DNA of 64,000 nucleotides, taken from positions 3,658,001-3,722,000 of the forward strand of contig NZ_CP108508.1 of NCBI RefSeq assembly GCF_035917275.1, given 5' to 3'. Source of the stretch: Streptomyces sp. NBC_01237. GTDB lineage: Bacteria; Actinomycetota; Actinomycetes; Streptomycetales; Streptomycetaceae. The notes under the pieces are model-generated. The model had not been told where the DNA came from. It saw only the letters and a program-made list of their open reading frames with translations, and searched no databases. The translations under genes and the position numbers were made by a program. Position 1 is the stretch's first letter. Each line of letters opens with the position of its first letter. Shown here in pieces: positions 16,065 to 25,301 of the stretch.

Positions 16065-18389
16065 TCAGCTCCTCTCCGAGGTGCCACGGCCCTGCGGGGC
16101 CGTGGGAGGCAACGGGTCGGTACGGGAGACCTGGGTCTCCGGGTAGGCGATATGGCCGGGGGCGACCGGAGGCGCGGGCACCTCGTCGATCTTCTCGGCG
16201 TGCTCGATACGGCAGGCGCACACCTTGTATTCGGGGATCTTGGAACGGGGGTCGAGGGCGTCGATGGTGAGGGCGTTGGCCGCGGTGGGGACCGGCCAGT
16301 GGTACGGGATGAAGACGGTGTCGGGGCGGATCGCCTCGGTGACCAGGGCGGGGAAGACCTCGCTGCCGCGCCGGGTGACGACGCGGACGGGTTCCCCGTT
16401 GCGGAAGCCGTGGGAGGGGTGGATCTCGGCCCAGGGGCGCGGGGTCTGTTCGACGAGGGCACCCAGCCGGCGGGTCTGGTTGCCGGAGAGGAAGTGGGCG
16501 ACGGTGCGTCCGGTGGTGAGGGCCATGGGGTGCTCGTCGTCGTACGGGTCCATCGGCGGGTGCCATTCGACGACCTGCATATGGATCTTGCCGTCGGGGT
16601 GGTAGGTCTTCCCGTCCTCGAAGAGCCGGGGGGTGCCGGGGTGGTCGGTGGAGGGGCAGGGCCAGACGATCCCGCCGGTCTCCTCCAGCCGCTCGTAGGT
16701 GATGCCGTAGTAGTCGTTGACCGTCCCGGCGGAGGCGATCCGCAGTTCGTCGAAGACCTCGCGGGAGTCGGCGAACGCGAACTTGTCGCCCGCGCCGAGC
16801 CGCTTGGCGAGTTCGCACATCACCCAGGTGTCGGTCCGTACGCCGGGGGGCGGGTCCTGGGCCTTGTTGTGCTTGACCACCCGGGCCTCGGCGTTGGCCA
16901 TCACCCCGTCGTCCTCGGCCCAGGTGGTGACAGGGAAGACGACATGCGCGTTGGCCGCGGTCTCGGAAAGGAAGAAGTCGAATTGAGCATGGAATTCGGT
17001 GGCGTCGTACCCCGCCTTGACGACCTTGTAGTTGGGCAGGGAGACGAAGGGGTTGTTGCAGATGCCGATCAGGCCGCGGATCTCGCGGCGTTGCATCTGC
17101 CAGACCATTTCCATCATCGAGGTACCGGCGGGCGGGAGTTCGGACTCCTCGATGCCCCAGATCTCGCAGATCTGCCGCCGGTGCTCCTCGTTCATGATCG
17201 AGCGTCCGCCGGGGAGGAGGTCGGCCTTCTGGCCGTGCTCGCGGCCGCCCTGCCCGTTGCCCTGGCCGGTGATGGTGCCGTAGCCGGCGCCTGGCTTGCC
17301 GATGTGTCCGGTGGCGGTGCAGAGGTTGATCACGCTGAGGCAGTTCTCGACGCCCTGCGAGTGGTGCTCGATCCCCCGGGCGTGCCAGGCCATGGCCCTG
17401 GGCGCGCGGGCGAAGGCACGGGCAACCTGGACGATCTGTTCGGCGGGCACCCCGCAGATCCCGGCGGCCCGGGACGGCGGGTAGGCGGCGACCGTGGCCT
17501 TCACCTCCGCCCAGCCGGTGGCGTGGGCGGCGAGATAGGTCTCGTCGGTGAGGCCCTCCTCGATGATCACGTTGAGCACGGCGTTGAAGAAGGCCGAGTC
17601 GGTGCCCGGCTTGAGCGCGACATGGATGTCGGCGGTGCGGGCGATCGCGGTCTCGCGGGGGTCGATGACGATGAGGCTGGCGCCCCGGTCCCGGGCTCCC
17701 CACACGTACTGGGTCATCACGGGGAAGCACTCGCCGACGTTGGAGCCCGCGATGAGCAGGCAGTCGGTGAGCAGGATGTCGGAGAACGGGTTGCCGGCCC
17801 GGTCGATGCCGAAGGCCAGCTTGTTGGCGCCCGCCGCGCTGACCATGCAGAGCCGGCCGTTGTAGTCGACGTGCCGGGACTTGAGGGCGACCCGGGCGAA
17901 CTTGCCCACCAGGTACGTCTTCTCGGAGAAGAGGCTGGCACCGCCAAGGAGACCGAAGGCGTCGTTCCCGTGGGCCTGCTGGATGCGCGTGATCTCGGAG
18001 ACGGTGAAGTCGAGGGCCTCGTCCCAGGAGACCTCGCGGAAGTCCTCGTCACGGGAGCGGCGCATGAGCGGGGCGGTGAGCCGGTCGGGGTGGTTGACCT
18101 GCTGGTAGGCGTTGATGCCCTTGGGGCACAGCCGCATCCGGTTGATGTCGTGGTTGCGGGGTTCGACGCCGAAGACCTTGCCGCCGCGGTCGACCCGCAG
18201 ATACATCCCGCACTGGACTCCGCAGAAGCAGCAGTGGGTGGGGACGAGCGTCTCGCCGTTCTGGTCGGCGTGCCACTGGTCGGCCGGGATCCCGCCGGCG
18301 TCCCGGAAGCCGCGGGTGCCGGGCGGTGCGAGCGAAGGGTCGAGGGGGAGATACGTACGGCGGTCGGCAGCTCGCGGATCCGCGGTCAC
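16065..18389 (-). CDS. Molybdopterin oxidoreductase (NapA/NasA/formate dehydrogenase family)
   Basis: 774 residues. The N-terminal 4Fe-4S site is CCFCGVQCGM with a fourth Cys in LCPKGINAYQQ. Near residue 155 lies YNGRLCMVSAAGANKLAFG, where Cys is the expected molybdenum ligand as in NapA-type enzymes (not Sec). GQGNGQGGREHGQKADLLPG and the C-terminal dinucleotide-binding domain (LTTGRTVAHFLSGNQTRR) follow. No twin-arginine signal is seen, so a cytoplasmic site is likely. The substrate is unknown: nitrate, formate or another oxyanion are open. The GTG at 18389 overlaps the upstream gene stop (GTGA). The neighbouring pyruvate formate-lyase makes formate an attractive candidate. Confidence 0.9.
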   Translation of the reverse strand: MTADPRAADRRTYLPLDPSLAPPGTRGFRDAGGIPADQWHADQNGETLVPTHCCFCGVQCGMYLRVDRGGKVFGVEPRNHDINRMRLCPKGINAYQQVNHPDRLTAPLMRRSRDEDFREVSWDEALDFTVSEITRIQQAHGNDAFGLLGGASLFSEKTYLVGKFARVALKSRHVDYNGRLCMVSAAGANKLAFGIDRAGNPFSDILLTDCLLIAGSNVGECFPVMTQYVWGARDRGASLIVIDPRETAIARTADIHVALKPGTDSAFFNAVLNVIIEEGLTDETYLAAHATGWAEVKATVAAYPPSRAAGICGVPAEQIVQVARAFARAPRAMAWHARGIEHHSQGVENCLSVINLCTATGHIGKPGAGYGTITGQGNGQGGREHGQKADLLPGGRSIMNEEHRRQICEIWGIEESELPPAGTSMMEMVWQMQRREIRGLIGICNNPFVSLPNYKVVKAGYDATEFHAQFDFFLSETAANAHVVFPVTTWAEDDGVMANAEARVVKHNKAQDPPPGVRTDTWVMCELAKRLGAGDKFAFADSREVFDELRIASAGTVNDYYGITYERLEETGGIVWPCPSTDHPGTPRLFEDGKTYHPDGKIHMQVVEWHPPMDPYDDEHPMALTTGRTVAHFLSGNQTRRLGALVEQTPRPWAEIHPSHGFRNGEPVRVVTRRGSEVFPALVTEAIRPDTVFIPYHWPVPTAANALTIDALDPRSKIPEYKVCACRIEHAEKIDEVPAPPVAPGHIAYPETQVSRTDPLPPTAPQGRGTSERS

Positions 18390-19528
18390 TTGAAGCCCTT
18401 CTTCACCTGGGAGAGGTAGGCGCTGCCGCGCAGCACCCGCTTGCAGCGCGGGCAGTACTCGGCCCACTCGTCGAAGCCGAGCCGGAGGTCACGCATGGTG
18501 CCGCGAAGGTTCTCGACGTACGGCCCGGTGTCGATGGGTTCCTCGCAGCGGCGGCAGGCGAAGACCTTGTCGTCCTTGCGGCCGGTGTACTTGAACAGCT
18601 GCATGCCGACCGCTGCCGGGCGCTGGACGATATGGAAGAACTTCCCGAACGGGATGTAGATGAGGGTGAAGACCACCGAGACCATGTGGAGGATCGCCAG
18701 GAACTCGTAGCCGCCACCGTGCAGGAAGATCGAGGAGAAGGTGAGCAGCAGACCCGTCACGGAGATGACGATCAGCGCGATCAGCGGCACCAGGTCATAG
18801 GCGAAGCGCTGGCCGGTGATGGCCCCGCGGTCCTTCATCCGGCGCCAGAGGAAGTACGAGGCGCCGGGAATGACGAGCACGGCGGCGATGTCCAGGCCGT
18901 GGAACATCAGCCAGCCGAGGATGTTCAGCGAGTCGAAGCCCAGGATCTTGAAGCCCCAGATCCGCATCTCGTAGCCGGGGCCCGATCCGCTTCCGGAGGT
19001 GAAGGTGAACCAGCCCCAGGTCAGCGGGAAGGTGATCAGGGAAGCGAGGATGCAGCCCCAGAAGATCAGCTGGTGGGCGGCCCAGCGGGCGTGCGACCTG
19101 GCGCCGAGGAACTTCTGGAAGCCCAGATAGGTGGCGATCATCTTCGGCAGGGCGGTGGGGGCCCTGCGGAAGTTCTCGACCGAGAAGAGGCTGCGCCAGC
19201 CCTGTGTGAACAGGCGGCGGGCACCGGGCGCGGAGATCCAGACCGTGTAGCGGTACGCGACCCCGAAGGCGAGGAAGACGGTGGCCACGGCGTACGGAAG
19301 GAGGGCCGAGTCGAAGTTGAGGAGCATCCGGCTGCCGAACACGATCGCGAGGATCAGCAGGACGGAGACGGCCACTCCGGCCAGGGTCGCCCGGTTGGTG
19401 ACGGACCGGACGACGGGGGCGGCGCTCGATGCCCCGGGGGCGCCGGGCCCGGAGTCGGTACCGCCCGTGGTGGGCCCGCCGAGGGTGGGCCGCTCTGCTG
19501 CGGCGGAGGCTTCTGGTGGCTCGGTCAC
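18386..19528 (-). CDS. Membrane cytochrome-b/NarI-like subunit with C-terminal zinc ribbon
   Basis: 380 residues. After a 40-residue hydrophilic leader come about six hydrophobic segments (VSVLLILAIVFGS; LLPYAVATVFLAFGVAY; HQLIFWGCILASLITFPL; LGWLMFHGLDIAAVLVI; LVPLIALIVISVTGLLLTF; LHMVSVVFTLIYIPFGKFFH) with several His suited to haem b (HQ, HGLD, HM, FFH). The pattern recalls NarI/HdrE quinone-reactive subunits. The last 75 residues carry CRRCEEP and CPRCKRVL, two CxxC pairs that suggest a rubredoxin/zinc-ribbon site. It heads the operon and overlaps the molybdopterin subunit gene. Some databases may call such proteins MFS; the His pattern argues against that. Confidence 0.75.
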   Translation of the reverse strand: MTEPPEASAAAERPTLGGPTTGGTDSGPGAPGASSAAPVVRSVTNRATLAGVAVSVLLILAIVFGSRMLLNFDSALLPYAVATVFLAFGVAYRYTVWISAPGARRLFTQGWRSLFSVENFRRAPTALPKMIATYLGFQKFLGARSHARWAAHQLIFWGCILASLITFPLTWGWFTFTSGSGSGPGYEMRIWGFKILGFDSLNILGWLMFHGLDIAAVLVIPGASYFLWRRMKDRGAITGQRFAYDLVPLIALIVISVTGLLLTFSSIFLHGGGYEFLAILHMVSVVFTLIYIPFGKFFHIVQRPAAVGMQLFKYTGRKDDKVFACRRCEEPIDTGPYVENLRGTMRDLRLGFDEWAEYCPRCKRVLRGSAYLSQVKKGFK

Positions 19529-19620
19529 CCGGCCACCGTAGAACCGTATGGGGTGATTAGCCCTGTTTTGACCGACCGAGGGGTGAGCGCGTCGCCCGGA
19601 ATGGCGCAGGGCCCGCCGTG

Positions 19621-20415
19621 TCAGACGGCCCGCAGCCCGCGGGCCTCGAAGAGCGACCGGGCCGAGGCGGCCTGTTCAGGGGTGGGCGAGGGGGTGTCGT
19701 GCAGTGCGAAGGGCATACCCAGCGCCTGCCACTTGGCCTCGCCCAGCTTGTGGAAGGGCAGGACGTCGACGCGGGAGACATTGCCGAGGGAGGCGGCGAA
19801 CGAGGCGACGCCGTCGATGTTGTCCGGGTCGTCGGTCAGTCCGGGCACCAGCACGAAGCGGATGTGCGCCTCCTTGCCCAGGTCGGCCAGGCGTCGGGCG
19901 AAGTCCAGGGTCGGCTCCAGCTGCCGGCCGGTGACTCTCCGGTAGGTGTCGCGGTCCCAGGACTTGATGTCGAGCAGGACCAGGTCGACATCGCGCAGCA
20001 GCGCGTCGGTGGCACGGGCGCCGAGGAAGCCGGAGGTGTCCAGGGCCGTGTGCAGGCCGAGCTCGTGCTTGAACCGGTGGAAGAGCTCACCGGCGAACAC
20101 CGGCTGGAGCAGCGGCTCGCCGCCGCTGATGGTGGCCCCGCCACCCGCCGCCCGGATGAACGTCGTGTACTTGGCCGCTTCGGCGACCAGGTCGTCCGCC
20201 GACATACGCGTACCGCTGCGCATCCGCATCGTGTCGGGGTTGTGGCAGTAGAGGCAGGCCAGCGGGCAGCCCGCGAGGAAGGTGACGAACCGTGTGCCGG
20301 GCCCGTCGACACCCGTCGACAGGTCCCAGGAGTGGACCGATCCGGAGATCGGCCGGTGGGTGGCCGCACCCGCCGGGGTGGCGGGGGTGAGGGGGTTGTC
20401 GAGGAGCGGAGCCAT
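19621..20415 (-). CDS. pflA: Pyruvate formate-lyase activating enzyme
   Basis: 264-residue radical-SAM enzyme that makes the glycyl radical on PflB using S-adenosylmethionine. The cluster motif is GCPLACLYCHNPDT (CxxxCxxC), followed by GGATISGGEPLLQPVF (the radical-SAM GGE block), LDTSGFLGARATDALL and DLVLLDIKSWD. Length and order are typical for PflA. It lies 236 bp after pflB on the same strand, with a strong hairpin between them. ATG 20415 is 14 bases after AGGAGG. Confidence 0.92.
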   Translation of the reverse strand: MAPLLDNPLTPATPAGAATHRPISGSVHSWDLSTGVDGPGTRFVTFLAGCPLACLYCHNPDTMRMRSGTRMSADDLVAEAAKYTTFIRAAGGGATISGGEPLLQPVFAGELFHRFKHELGLHTALDTSGFLGARATDALLRDVDLVLLDIKSWDRDTYRRVTGRQLEPTLDFARRLADLGKEAHIRFVLVPGLTDDPDNIDGVASFAASLGNVSRVDVLPFHKLGEAKWQALGMPFALHDTPSPTPEQAASARSLFEARGLRAV

Positions 20416-20457
20416 GGCAGGGGCCTCCTGTACGGACGGCTGGCGGCGTGTGGGGCG

Positions 20458-20514
20458 GGGAGGTGCGTACGTCGGGGGGGTGCGAGGTGCGGGAGGTGCG
20501 TACGTCGGGGGCGC
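20458..20514 (-). repeat. Direct repeat in the pflB-pflA spacer
   Basis: GGAGGTGCGTACGTCGGGGG occurs twice about 34 bases apart. It lies between the pflA start and the long hairpin. No gene is seen in the spacer. Confidence 0.55.
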
Positions 20515-20531
20515 GTGGGGCTGGGTGGAGG

Positions 20532-20578
20532 CGCGCGACGCCGGGGCCCTACGGGGGAGGGGCGTCCGGCGTCGCGCG
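20532..20578 (-). terminator. 13-bp GC-rich hairpin between pflB and pflA
   Basis: CGCGCGACGCCGG pairs perfectly with CCGGCGTCGCGCG over 13 bp, with a 21-base loop. It lies 74 bp after the pflB stop and 117 bp before the pflA start. It may be a terminator giving more pflB than pflA transcript, or a stabilising 3' structure; no U-tract is present. Confidence 0.55.
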
Positions 20579-20651
20579 GTTCAGGGGGCTCGGTCGGAGC
20601 CGGTGTCCCGAAGCCGGGGGCCCGGGACCGGGCCCGGCCCCGGGGCCGGGG

Positions 20652-22910
20652 TCAGAGCGAGCCGTGGAAGGTGCGGTTGATGACGTCGAGCTGCTGCTCG
20701 CGGGTCAGCCGCACGAAGTTGACCGCGTATCCGGAGACCCTGATGGTCAGCTGGGGGTAGTTCTCCGGGTGCTCCATGGCGTCCTCCAGGGTCGCCTTGT
20801 TGAGCACGTTGACGTTCATGTGGAAGCCGTCGGCGGCCATGAAGCCGTCCAGTACACCGGCGAGGTTGGCGATCCGCTCCTCGGGGGTCCGGCCGAGCGC
20901 GTCCGGCGTGATGGTGTTCGTCAGCGAGATGCCGTCCTCGGCGTCGTCGTACGGCAGCTTGGCGACCGACAGGGCGGAGGCGATGTAGCCGTGCTCGTCG
21001 CGCCCGTTCATCGGGTTGGCGCCGGGGGCGAACGGTTCGCCGGAGCGGCGGCCGTCCGGAGTGTTGCCGGTCTTCTTGCCGTAGACGACGTTGGAGGTGA
21101 TCGTCAGCACCGACTGGGTGTGCACCGCGTCCCGGTAGGTGGGGTGCTTGCGGATCTTCTCCATGAAGTCGTGGACGAGCCCGCGGGCGATGGCGTCGAC
21201 GCGCTCGTCGTTGTTGCCGTACGCGGGGTAGCCGCCCTGGATCTCGTAGTCGGTGGCCAGACCCGTCTCGTCCCGGATCACCTTCACCCGGGCGTACTTG
21301 ACCGCGGAGAGCGAGTCGGCGGCGACCGAGAGACCGGCGATTCCACAGGCCATGGTGCGCAGGATCTCGCGGTCGTGAAGGGCCATCTCCAGCCGCTCGT
21401 AGGCGTACTTGTCGTGCATGTAGTGGATGACGTTCAGCGCGTGCACATACGTCCTGGCCAGCCAGTCCAGCATCGCGTCGTACCGCTCGGCGAGGGTCTC
21501 GTAGTCGAGGTACTCGTCGGTGATCGGCTCGAAGCCGTCCACCACGAGCTTCCCCGAGCGCTCGTCCCGGCCTCCGTTGATCGCGTACAGCAGCGCCTTG
21601 GCGACGTTCACGCGGGCGCCGAAGAACTGCATCTGCTTGCCGACCGCCATGGCGGAGACGCAGCAGGCGATGGCCGTGTCGTCGCCGTACTTCGGGCGCA
21701 TCAGCTCGTCCGACTCGAACTGGATCGCCGAGGTGTCGATGGCGACCCGCGAGGCGAACTCCTTGAACCCGGCGGGCAGCCGCTGCGACCAGAAGACCGT
21801 GAGGTTCGGCTCGGGGGCCGGGCCCAGGTTGTAGAGGGTCTGCAGGGCGCGGAACGTGGTGCGGGAGACAAGCGGGCGACCGTCCTCGCCGACACCGGCC
21901 ATCGACCAGGTGACCCAGGTCGGGTCGCCGGAGTACAGGTCGTTGTACTCCGGGGTGCGCAGGAAGCGGACGATGCGGAGCTTGATGACGAAGTCGTCGA
22001 TGAACTCCTGCGCCTGCTCCTCCGTGAGCAGCCCGCGCCCGATGTCGCGCTGGAGGTAGATGTCGAGGAAGTTGTCGATGCGGCCGATCGACATGGCCGC
22101 GCCGTTCTGCTCCTTCACGGCGGCGAGGTAGCCGAAGTACAGCCACTGCACGGCCTCACGACCGGTGCGGGCGGGGCCGGAGATGTCGTGGCCGTACGAC
22201 ATCGCCATGGCCTTCAGCTCGTTCAGCGCCTTGATCTGCTCGGAGGTCTCCTCGCGGTCCCGGATGACGTGTTCGGTCGCCCATTCCTCGCCGAGCGCGG
22301 CCTTGTCGGCCTCCTTGGCGGCGATCAGGCGGTCGACGCCGTAGAGGGCGACGCGGCGGTAGTCGCCGATGATGCGGCCCCGGCCGTAGGCGTCGGGCAG
22401 CCCGGTGATGATGCCGGAGGAACGGCAGGCGCGGATCTCGGGGGTGTAGGCGTCGAACACGCCCTCGTTGTGGGTCTTGCGGAGATGCGTGTAGATCTCC
22501 CTGACCTCGGGGTCGGCCTCGTAGCCGTACGCGTCGAGGGCGCCTTCGACCATCCGCCAGCCGCCGTTGGGCATGATGGCGCGCTTGAGCGGGGCATCGG
22601 TCTGGAGTCCGACGATCAGGTCGCGCTCGGCGTCGATGTAGCCGGGCCTGAACGCGTCGATCCGGGACGGGGTCCTCACATCCACGTCATGGACGCCCCT
22701 GGCCATCTCGTCCGGGAACATCGCGAGGAGCTTCTCCCAGACGGCCGTCGTCCGGGGGGTGGGACCGGCGAGGAAGGAACCGTCGCCGTCGTACGGGGTG
22801 TAGTTCTGCTGGACGAAGTCGCGGACGTCGATCGCGTCGCGCCACAGCCCGCCCCTGAAGCCGTCCCAGGCTCCGCTGTCCGTCGTCGTCTCCGCAGCAG
22901 CTGCCGTCAT
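20652..22910 (-). CDS. pflB: Formate C-acetyltransferase (pyruvate formate-lyase)
   Basis: 752 residues, normal for PflB, which turns pyruvate and CoA into acetyl-CoA and formate without oxygen. The catalytic adjacent cysteines are in [20 protein letters not shown] near residue 415, and the C-terminal glycyl-radical segment is [20 protein letters not shown]. The N-terminal [21 protein letters not shown] start at ATG 22910 was chosen; the open frame further upstream crosses the promoter. pflA follows. A Rex-type palindrome lies 187 bp upstream. PFL is an anaerobic enzyme and not universal in Streptomyces, so this points to a redox-controlled fermentation or microaerobic programme. Confidence 0.95.
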   Translation of the reverse strand: MTAAAAETTTDSGAWDGFRGGLWRDAIDVRDFVQQNYTPYDGDGSFLAGPTPRTTAVWEKLLAMFPDEMARGVHDVDVRTPSRIDAFRPGYIDAERDLIVGLQTDAPLKRAIMPNGGWRMVEGALDAYGYEADPEVREIYTHLRKTHNEGVFDAYTPEIRACRSSGIITGLPDAYGRGRIIGDYRRVALYGVDRLIAAKEADKAALGEEWATEHVIRDREETSEQIKALNELKAMAMSYGHDISGPARTGREAVQWLYFGYLAAVKEQNGAAMSIGRIDNFLDIYLQRDIGRGLLTEEQAQEFIDDFVIKLRIVRFLRTPEYNDLYSGDPTWVTWSMAGVGEDGRPLVSRTTFRALQTLYNLGPAPEPNLTVFWSQRLPAGFKEFASRVAIDTSAIQFESDELMRPKYGDDTAIACCVSAMAVGKQMQFFGARVNVAKALLYAINGGRDERSGKLVVDGFEPITDEYLDYETLAERYDAMLDWLARTYVHALNVIHYMHDKYAYERLEMALHDREILRTMACGIAGLSVAADSLSAVKYARVKVIRDETGLATDYEIQGGYPAYGNNDERVDAIARGLVHDFMEKIRKHPTYRDAVHTQSVLTITSNVVYGKKTGNTPDGRRSGEPFAPGANPMNGRDEHGYIASALSVAKLPYDDAEDGISLTNTITPDALGRTPEERIANLAGVLDGFMAADGFHMNVNVLNKATLEDAMEHPENYPQLTIRVSGYAVNFVRLTREQQLDVINRTFHGSL

Positions 22911-23096
22911 GGCCCGCACCTTCCGATTCCGTCCGTGCGCCTCTTTTTTCCTGTGTCCATTCCACTCCCGATTTCGCCTTCCGAGCGACAGCATTGGTCC
23001 CCGAGGAAGGGCCGAAGGTCCCCTTCGAGACCGAACGACCGCACGCAAACACCATCTGATCTGCGCTTTTGTCCGGGACTTTGGACCATAGTTCAC

Positions 23097-23114
23097 TTGT
23101 GAAAACTTTCACAA
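23097..23114. promoter_or_regulatory. Rex-type redox operator in the pflB / P1-peptidase intergenic region
   Basis: TTGTGAAAACTTTCACAA is an 18-base palindrome (arms TTGTGAAA and TTTCACAA, two-base centre) and fits the Rex consensus TTGTGAA-N4-TTCACAA. It overlaps a second inverted pair, TTCAC-TT-GTGAA, starting five bases to the left, giving three half-sites. Rex is the NADH/NAD+ sensing repressor of cydABCD and nuo in Streptomyces and of fermentation genes in Firmicutes. The surrounding 200 bp are lower in G+C than the genes. Confidence 0.75.
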
Positions 23115-23192
23115 GAATTTCGAGACTCTTACCGCGCACCCCGCCTGTACGTTCATTCCCATAAACCCTCCCCCCGCCCCGAGGAGCAGACG

Positions 23193-24281
23193 ATGACCCA
23201 CGAGGACCCGCACCCTCCCGAGCCACCGGGGACGCCGGAGCCGCTGGACGCGCTGACCGATGTGGCCGGAATCCGCGTCGGCCACGCCCGGGTGACCGGT
23301 GACGGCGCGCTGAGCGGAACCACCGTCGTCCTGGCCCCCGAGGGCGGCGCCGTGGCGGCCGTCGACGTACGCGGCGGCGGGCCGGGCACGCGGGAGACGG
23401 ACGCGCTGGACCCGCGCAACCTGGTGCAGCGCGTCGACGCGGTCGTCCTCACGGGCGGCAGCGCGTACGGCCTGGACGCAGCGTCGGGCGTGATGGCCTG
23501 GCTGGAGGAACAGGGCCGCGGCGTCAAGGTCGGCCCCCGCCCGGACCAGGTCGTGCCGGTGGTGCCGGCCGCCTGCCTCTTCGACCTGGGCCGGGGCGGC
23601 GACTGGCGGGCCCGCCCCGACGCGTCGACCGGCCGCGCCGCGGTGACGGCCGCGGCCGCCTCGCCGTCCGGCGCCCCGGTCGCCGAGGGCGGGGTCGGCG
23701 CGGGTACCGGCGCGGTGGCCGGGCAACTCAAGGGTGGCATCGGCACGGCGAGCGTGCGGCTCGCCTCCGGGGTCACCGTCGCCGCGCTCGTCGCGTTGAA
23801 CGCCGCGGGCTCGGTGCTGGACCCGCGGACCGGGGTGCTCTACGCGGAGTACGGCGCGGGGGAGCCGCCCGCGCACCCGTCGCCCGAGACGCACGCCGCG
23901 GCGCAGCTACGGCTCGCGCGGGCGCAGGAGGCACTGGAGGCGACCGGGGGCGGCGCCCCGCCCTTCAACACCACGATCGCCGTCGTCGCCACCGACGCGG
24001 CCCTCGTACGGGCCCAGGCGCAGAAGCTGGCGGGCACCGCGCACGACGGGCTGGCCCGCGCCGTGCGCCCCGTACATCTGCTGACCGACGGGGACACGGT
24101 CTTCGCCCTGTCCACGGGGCGGGTACCGCTGCCGCCGGAGAACCCGGTCGCACTGAACGAGATCCTGGCGGCGGGCGCCGACGTACTGGCCCGCGCCATC
24201 GCGAAGGCGGTGCGCGCGGCCGAGGGCGTCGAAGGCCCCGGGGGCGCCTTCCTCTCGTACACGGATCTCTACGGCGGCTGA
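23193..24281 (+). CDS. P1 family peptidase (DmpA/Ntn-type)
   Basis: 362 residues of the S58/P1 family, self-processing Ntn-type aminopeptidases related to DmpA and BapA. Family blocks are LTDVAGIRVGHARV at the N-terminus, VLTGGSAYGLDAASGVMAWLEEQGRG, VPVVPAACLFDL and, before the expected autocleavage site, PPFNTTIAVVATDAALVRAQAQKLA, where the Thr after Asn would be the nucleophile. There is no signal peptide, so it is probably cytoplasmic. Physiological substrates are unknown. ATG 23193 follows GAGGAG. It is divergent from pflB, with the Rex-type operator 79 bp upstream, so co-regulation is possible. Confidence 0.9.
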   Translation: MTHEDPHPPEPPGTPEPLDALTDVAGIRVGHARVTGDGALSGTTVVLAPEGGAVAAVDVRGGGPGTRETDALDPRNLVQRVDAVVLTGGSAYGLDAASGVMAWLEEQGRGVKVGPRPDQVVPVVPAACLFDLGRGGDWRARPDASTGRAAVTAAAASPSGAPVAEGGVGAGTGAVAGQLKGGIGTASVRLASGVTVAALVALNAAGSVLDPRTGVLYAEYGAGEPPAHPSPETHAAAQLRLARAQEALEATGGGAPPFNTTIAVVATDAALVRAQAQKLAGTAHDGLARAVRPVHLLTDGDTVFALSTGRVPLPPENPVALNEILAAGADVLARAIAKAVRAAEGVEGPGGAFLSYTDLYGG

Positions 24282-24352
24282 CGGGAGCGGCCACCCGCGA
24301 CAGTGCACACAAGCGCACACAGTCGACTTAACCGGAGTAAGCGGTACAAACC

Positions 24353-24378
24353 GCGCGACGGGACGCGCCCCGTCGCGC
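24353..24378 (+). terminator. Hairpin after the P1 peptidase gene
   Basis: GCGCGACGGG and CCCGTCGCGC form a 10-bp stem with a six-base loop, 72 bp after the stop. No U-tract is seen. Confidence 0.5.
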
Positions 24379-24547
24379 GCCCCCGACTCACCACCCCCGC
24401 AAGGAAGTTCACCCGAACCTCCCGAAATAGTCAGGGAACTTTTCGCGTGCGCCCAACGTTTTTACGAACCCCGGTCACGATGTCAGACCCAGGGACTACG
24501 TTATGCACGCATCAAGTAACACGCGGCGACGGCCTGGAGACAGCACC

Positions 24548-25294
24548 TTGAGCGATCCGTACGAGACAACCGAGCAGCACCTCGACCGACTCCTGCGACG
24601 GGCCCTCAACTCTTTCGACCTGCCCGACAGCACGGTCGACCGGCTCGGTACGGCTCTGGCACACAGCAGTTCACTGCATTCCTCGCACCACAGCGCCGTA
24701 CTGCACCGTGAGACCTACCGGCACACCTACCTCCTCTCCGACGGCTCCGCTCTGAGCCTGTGGGAGCTGATCCACAGCGGCGGCCGCGACATAGCGGTCC
24801 CGCGGCGCCATGAGCTGTACGACGAAGAGGCAGACGCCCACATCGCCGCCACCCGGCTGGCCGGGAGCTTCTCGGACGGCCCGGTCTTCGGCGACGACGG
24901 CCCGCAGCCGGACCTGGAGATCCTCACCGTCCTGATGGCCGCTCCCCCGGCCCAGGTGCCCCGGACGTACGCCCCGGACAACTCGGCGGACCACGCCCGC
25001 CGCGTGCTGCGGCGCGCGGAGAACAGCGACCGGCCGGGCGAGGAGACCGCCCGGCTGCTGCGGGCCGCCTTCGCCCACCACATCACCCAGATCTTCGGGC
25101 GCCAGTGTCGTGTCGACGGGCAGGACGCGGGATTCACGCTCTACGAGCACGCGTTCCTGCTCCTGGACGGCAGCGAGACGAGCCTGTGGGAGGTCGAGCA
25201 CACGGCGACCCCGGACGGCCGCCACATGTGCGAGGTGTACGGCGCCGAGCACGCCGCCCGTTCGGCCATGGAGCACCGCGCCCGGATCTGCTGA
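24548..25294 (+). CDS. DUF6227 family protein with internal duplication
   Basis: 248 residues from TTG 24548, which gives the start M-SDPYETTEQHLDRLLRRALNSF that I recall for this family; an ATG at 24503 in the same frame would add 15 residues. The protein appears to be two copies of one module: YRHTYLLSDGSALSLWELIH near residue 60 and YEHAFLLLDGSETSLWEVEH near residue 200, each followed by a similar H-E-x-Y-x-x-E-x-x-A pattern. There are no membrane segments, signal or catalytic motif. It is common in streptomycetes but uncharacterised. The upstream 200 bp holds a hairpin for the previous gene and an AT-richer stretch likely to contain its promoter. Confidence 0.8.
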   Translation: MSDPYETTEQHLDRLLRRALNSFDLPDSTVDRLGTALAHSSSLHSSHHSAVLHRETYRHTYLLSDGSALSLWELIHSGGRDIAVPRRHELYDEEADAHIAATRLAGSFSDGPVFGDDGPQPDLEILTVLMAAPPAQVPRTYAPDNSADHARRVLRRAENSDRPGEETARLLRAAFAHHITQIFGRQCRVDGQDAGFTLYEHAFLLLDGSETSLWEVEHTATPDGRHMCEVYGAEHAARSAMEHRARIC

Positions 25295-25301
25295 CGCACA
25301 C

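Noticed and set aside
24410..24470. PHO-box-like GTTCACCCGAACC upstream of the DUF6227 gene
   Set aside because: Only one unit; PhoP boxes need direct repeats of 11 bases.
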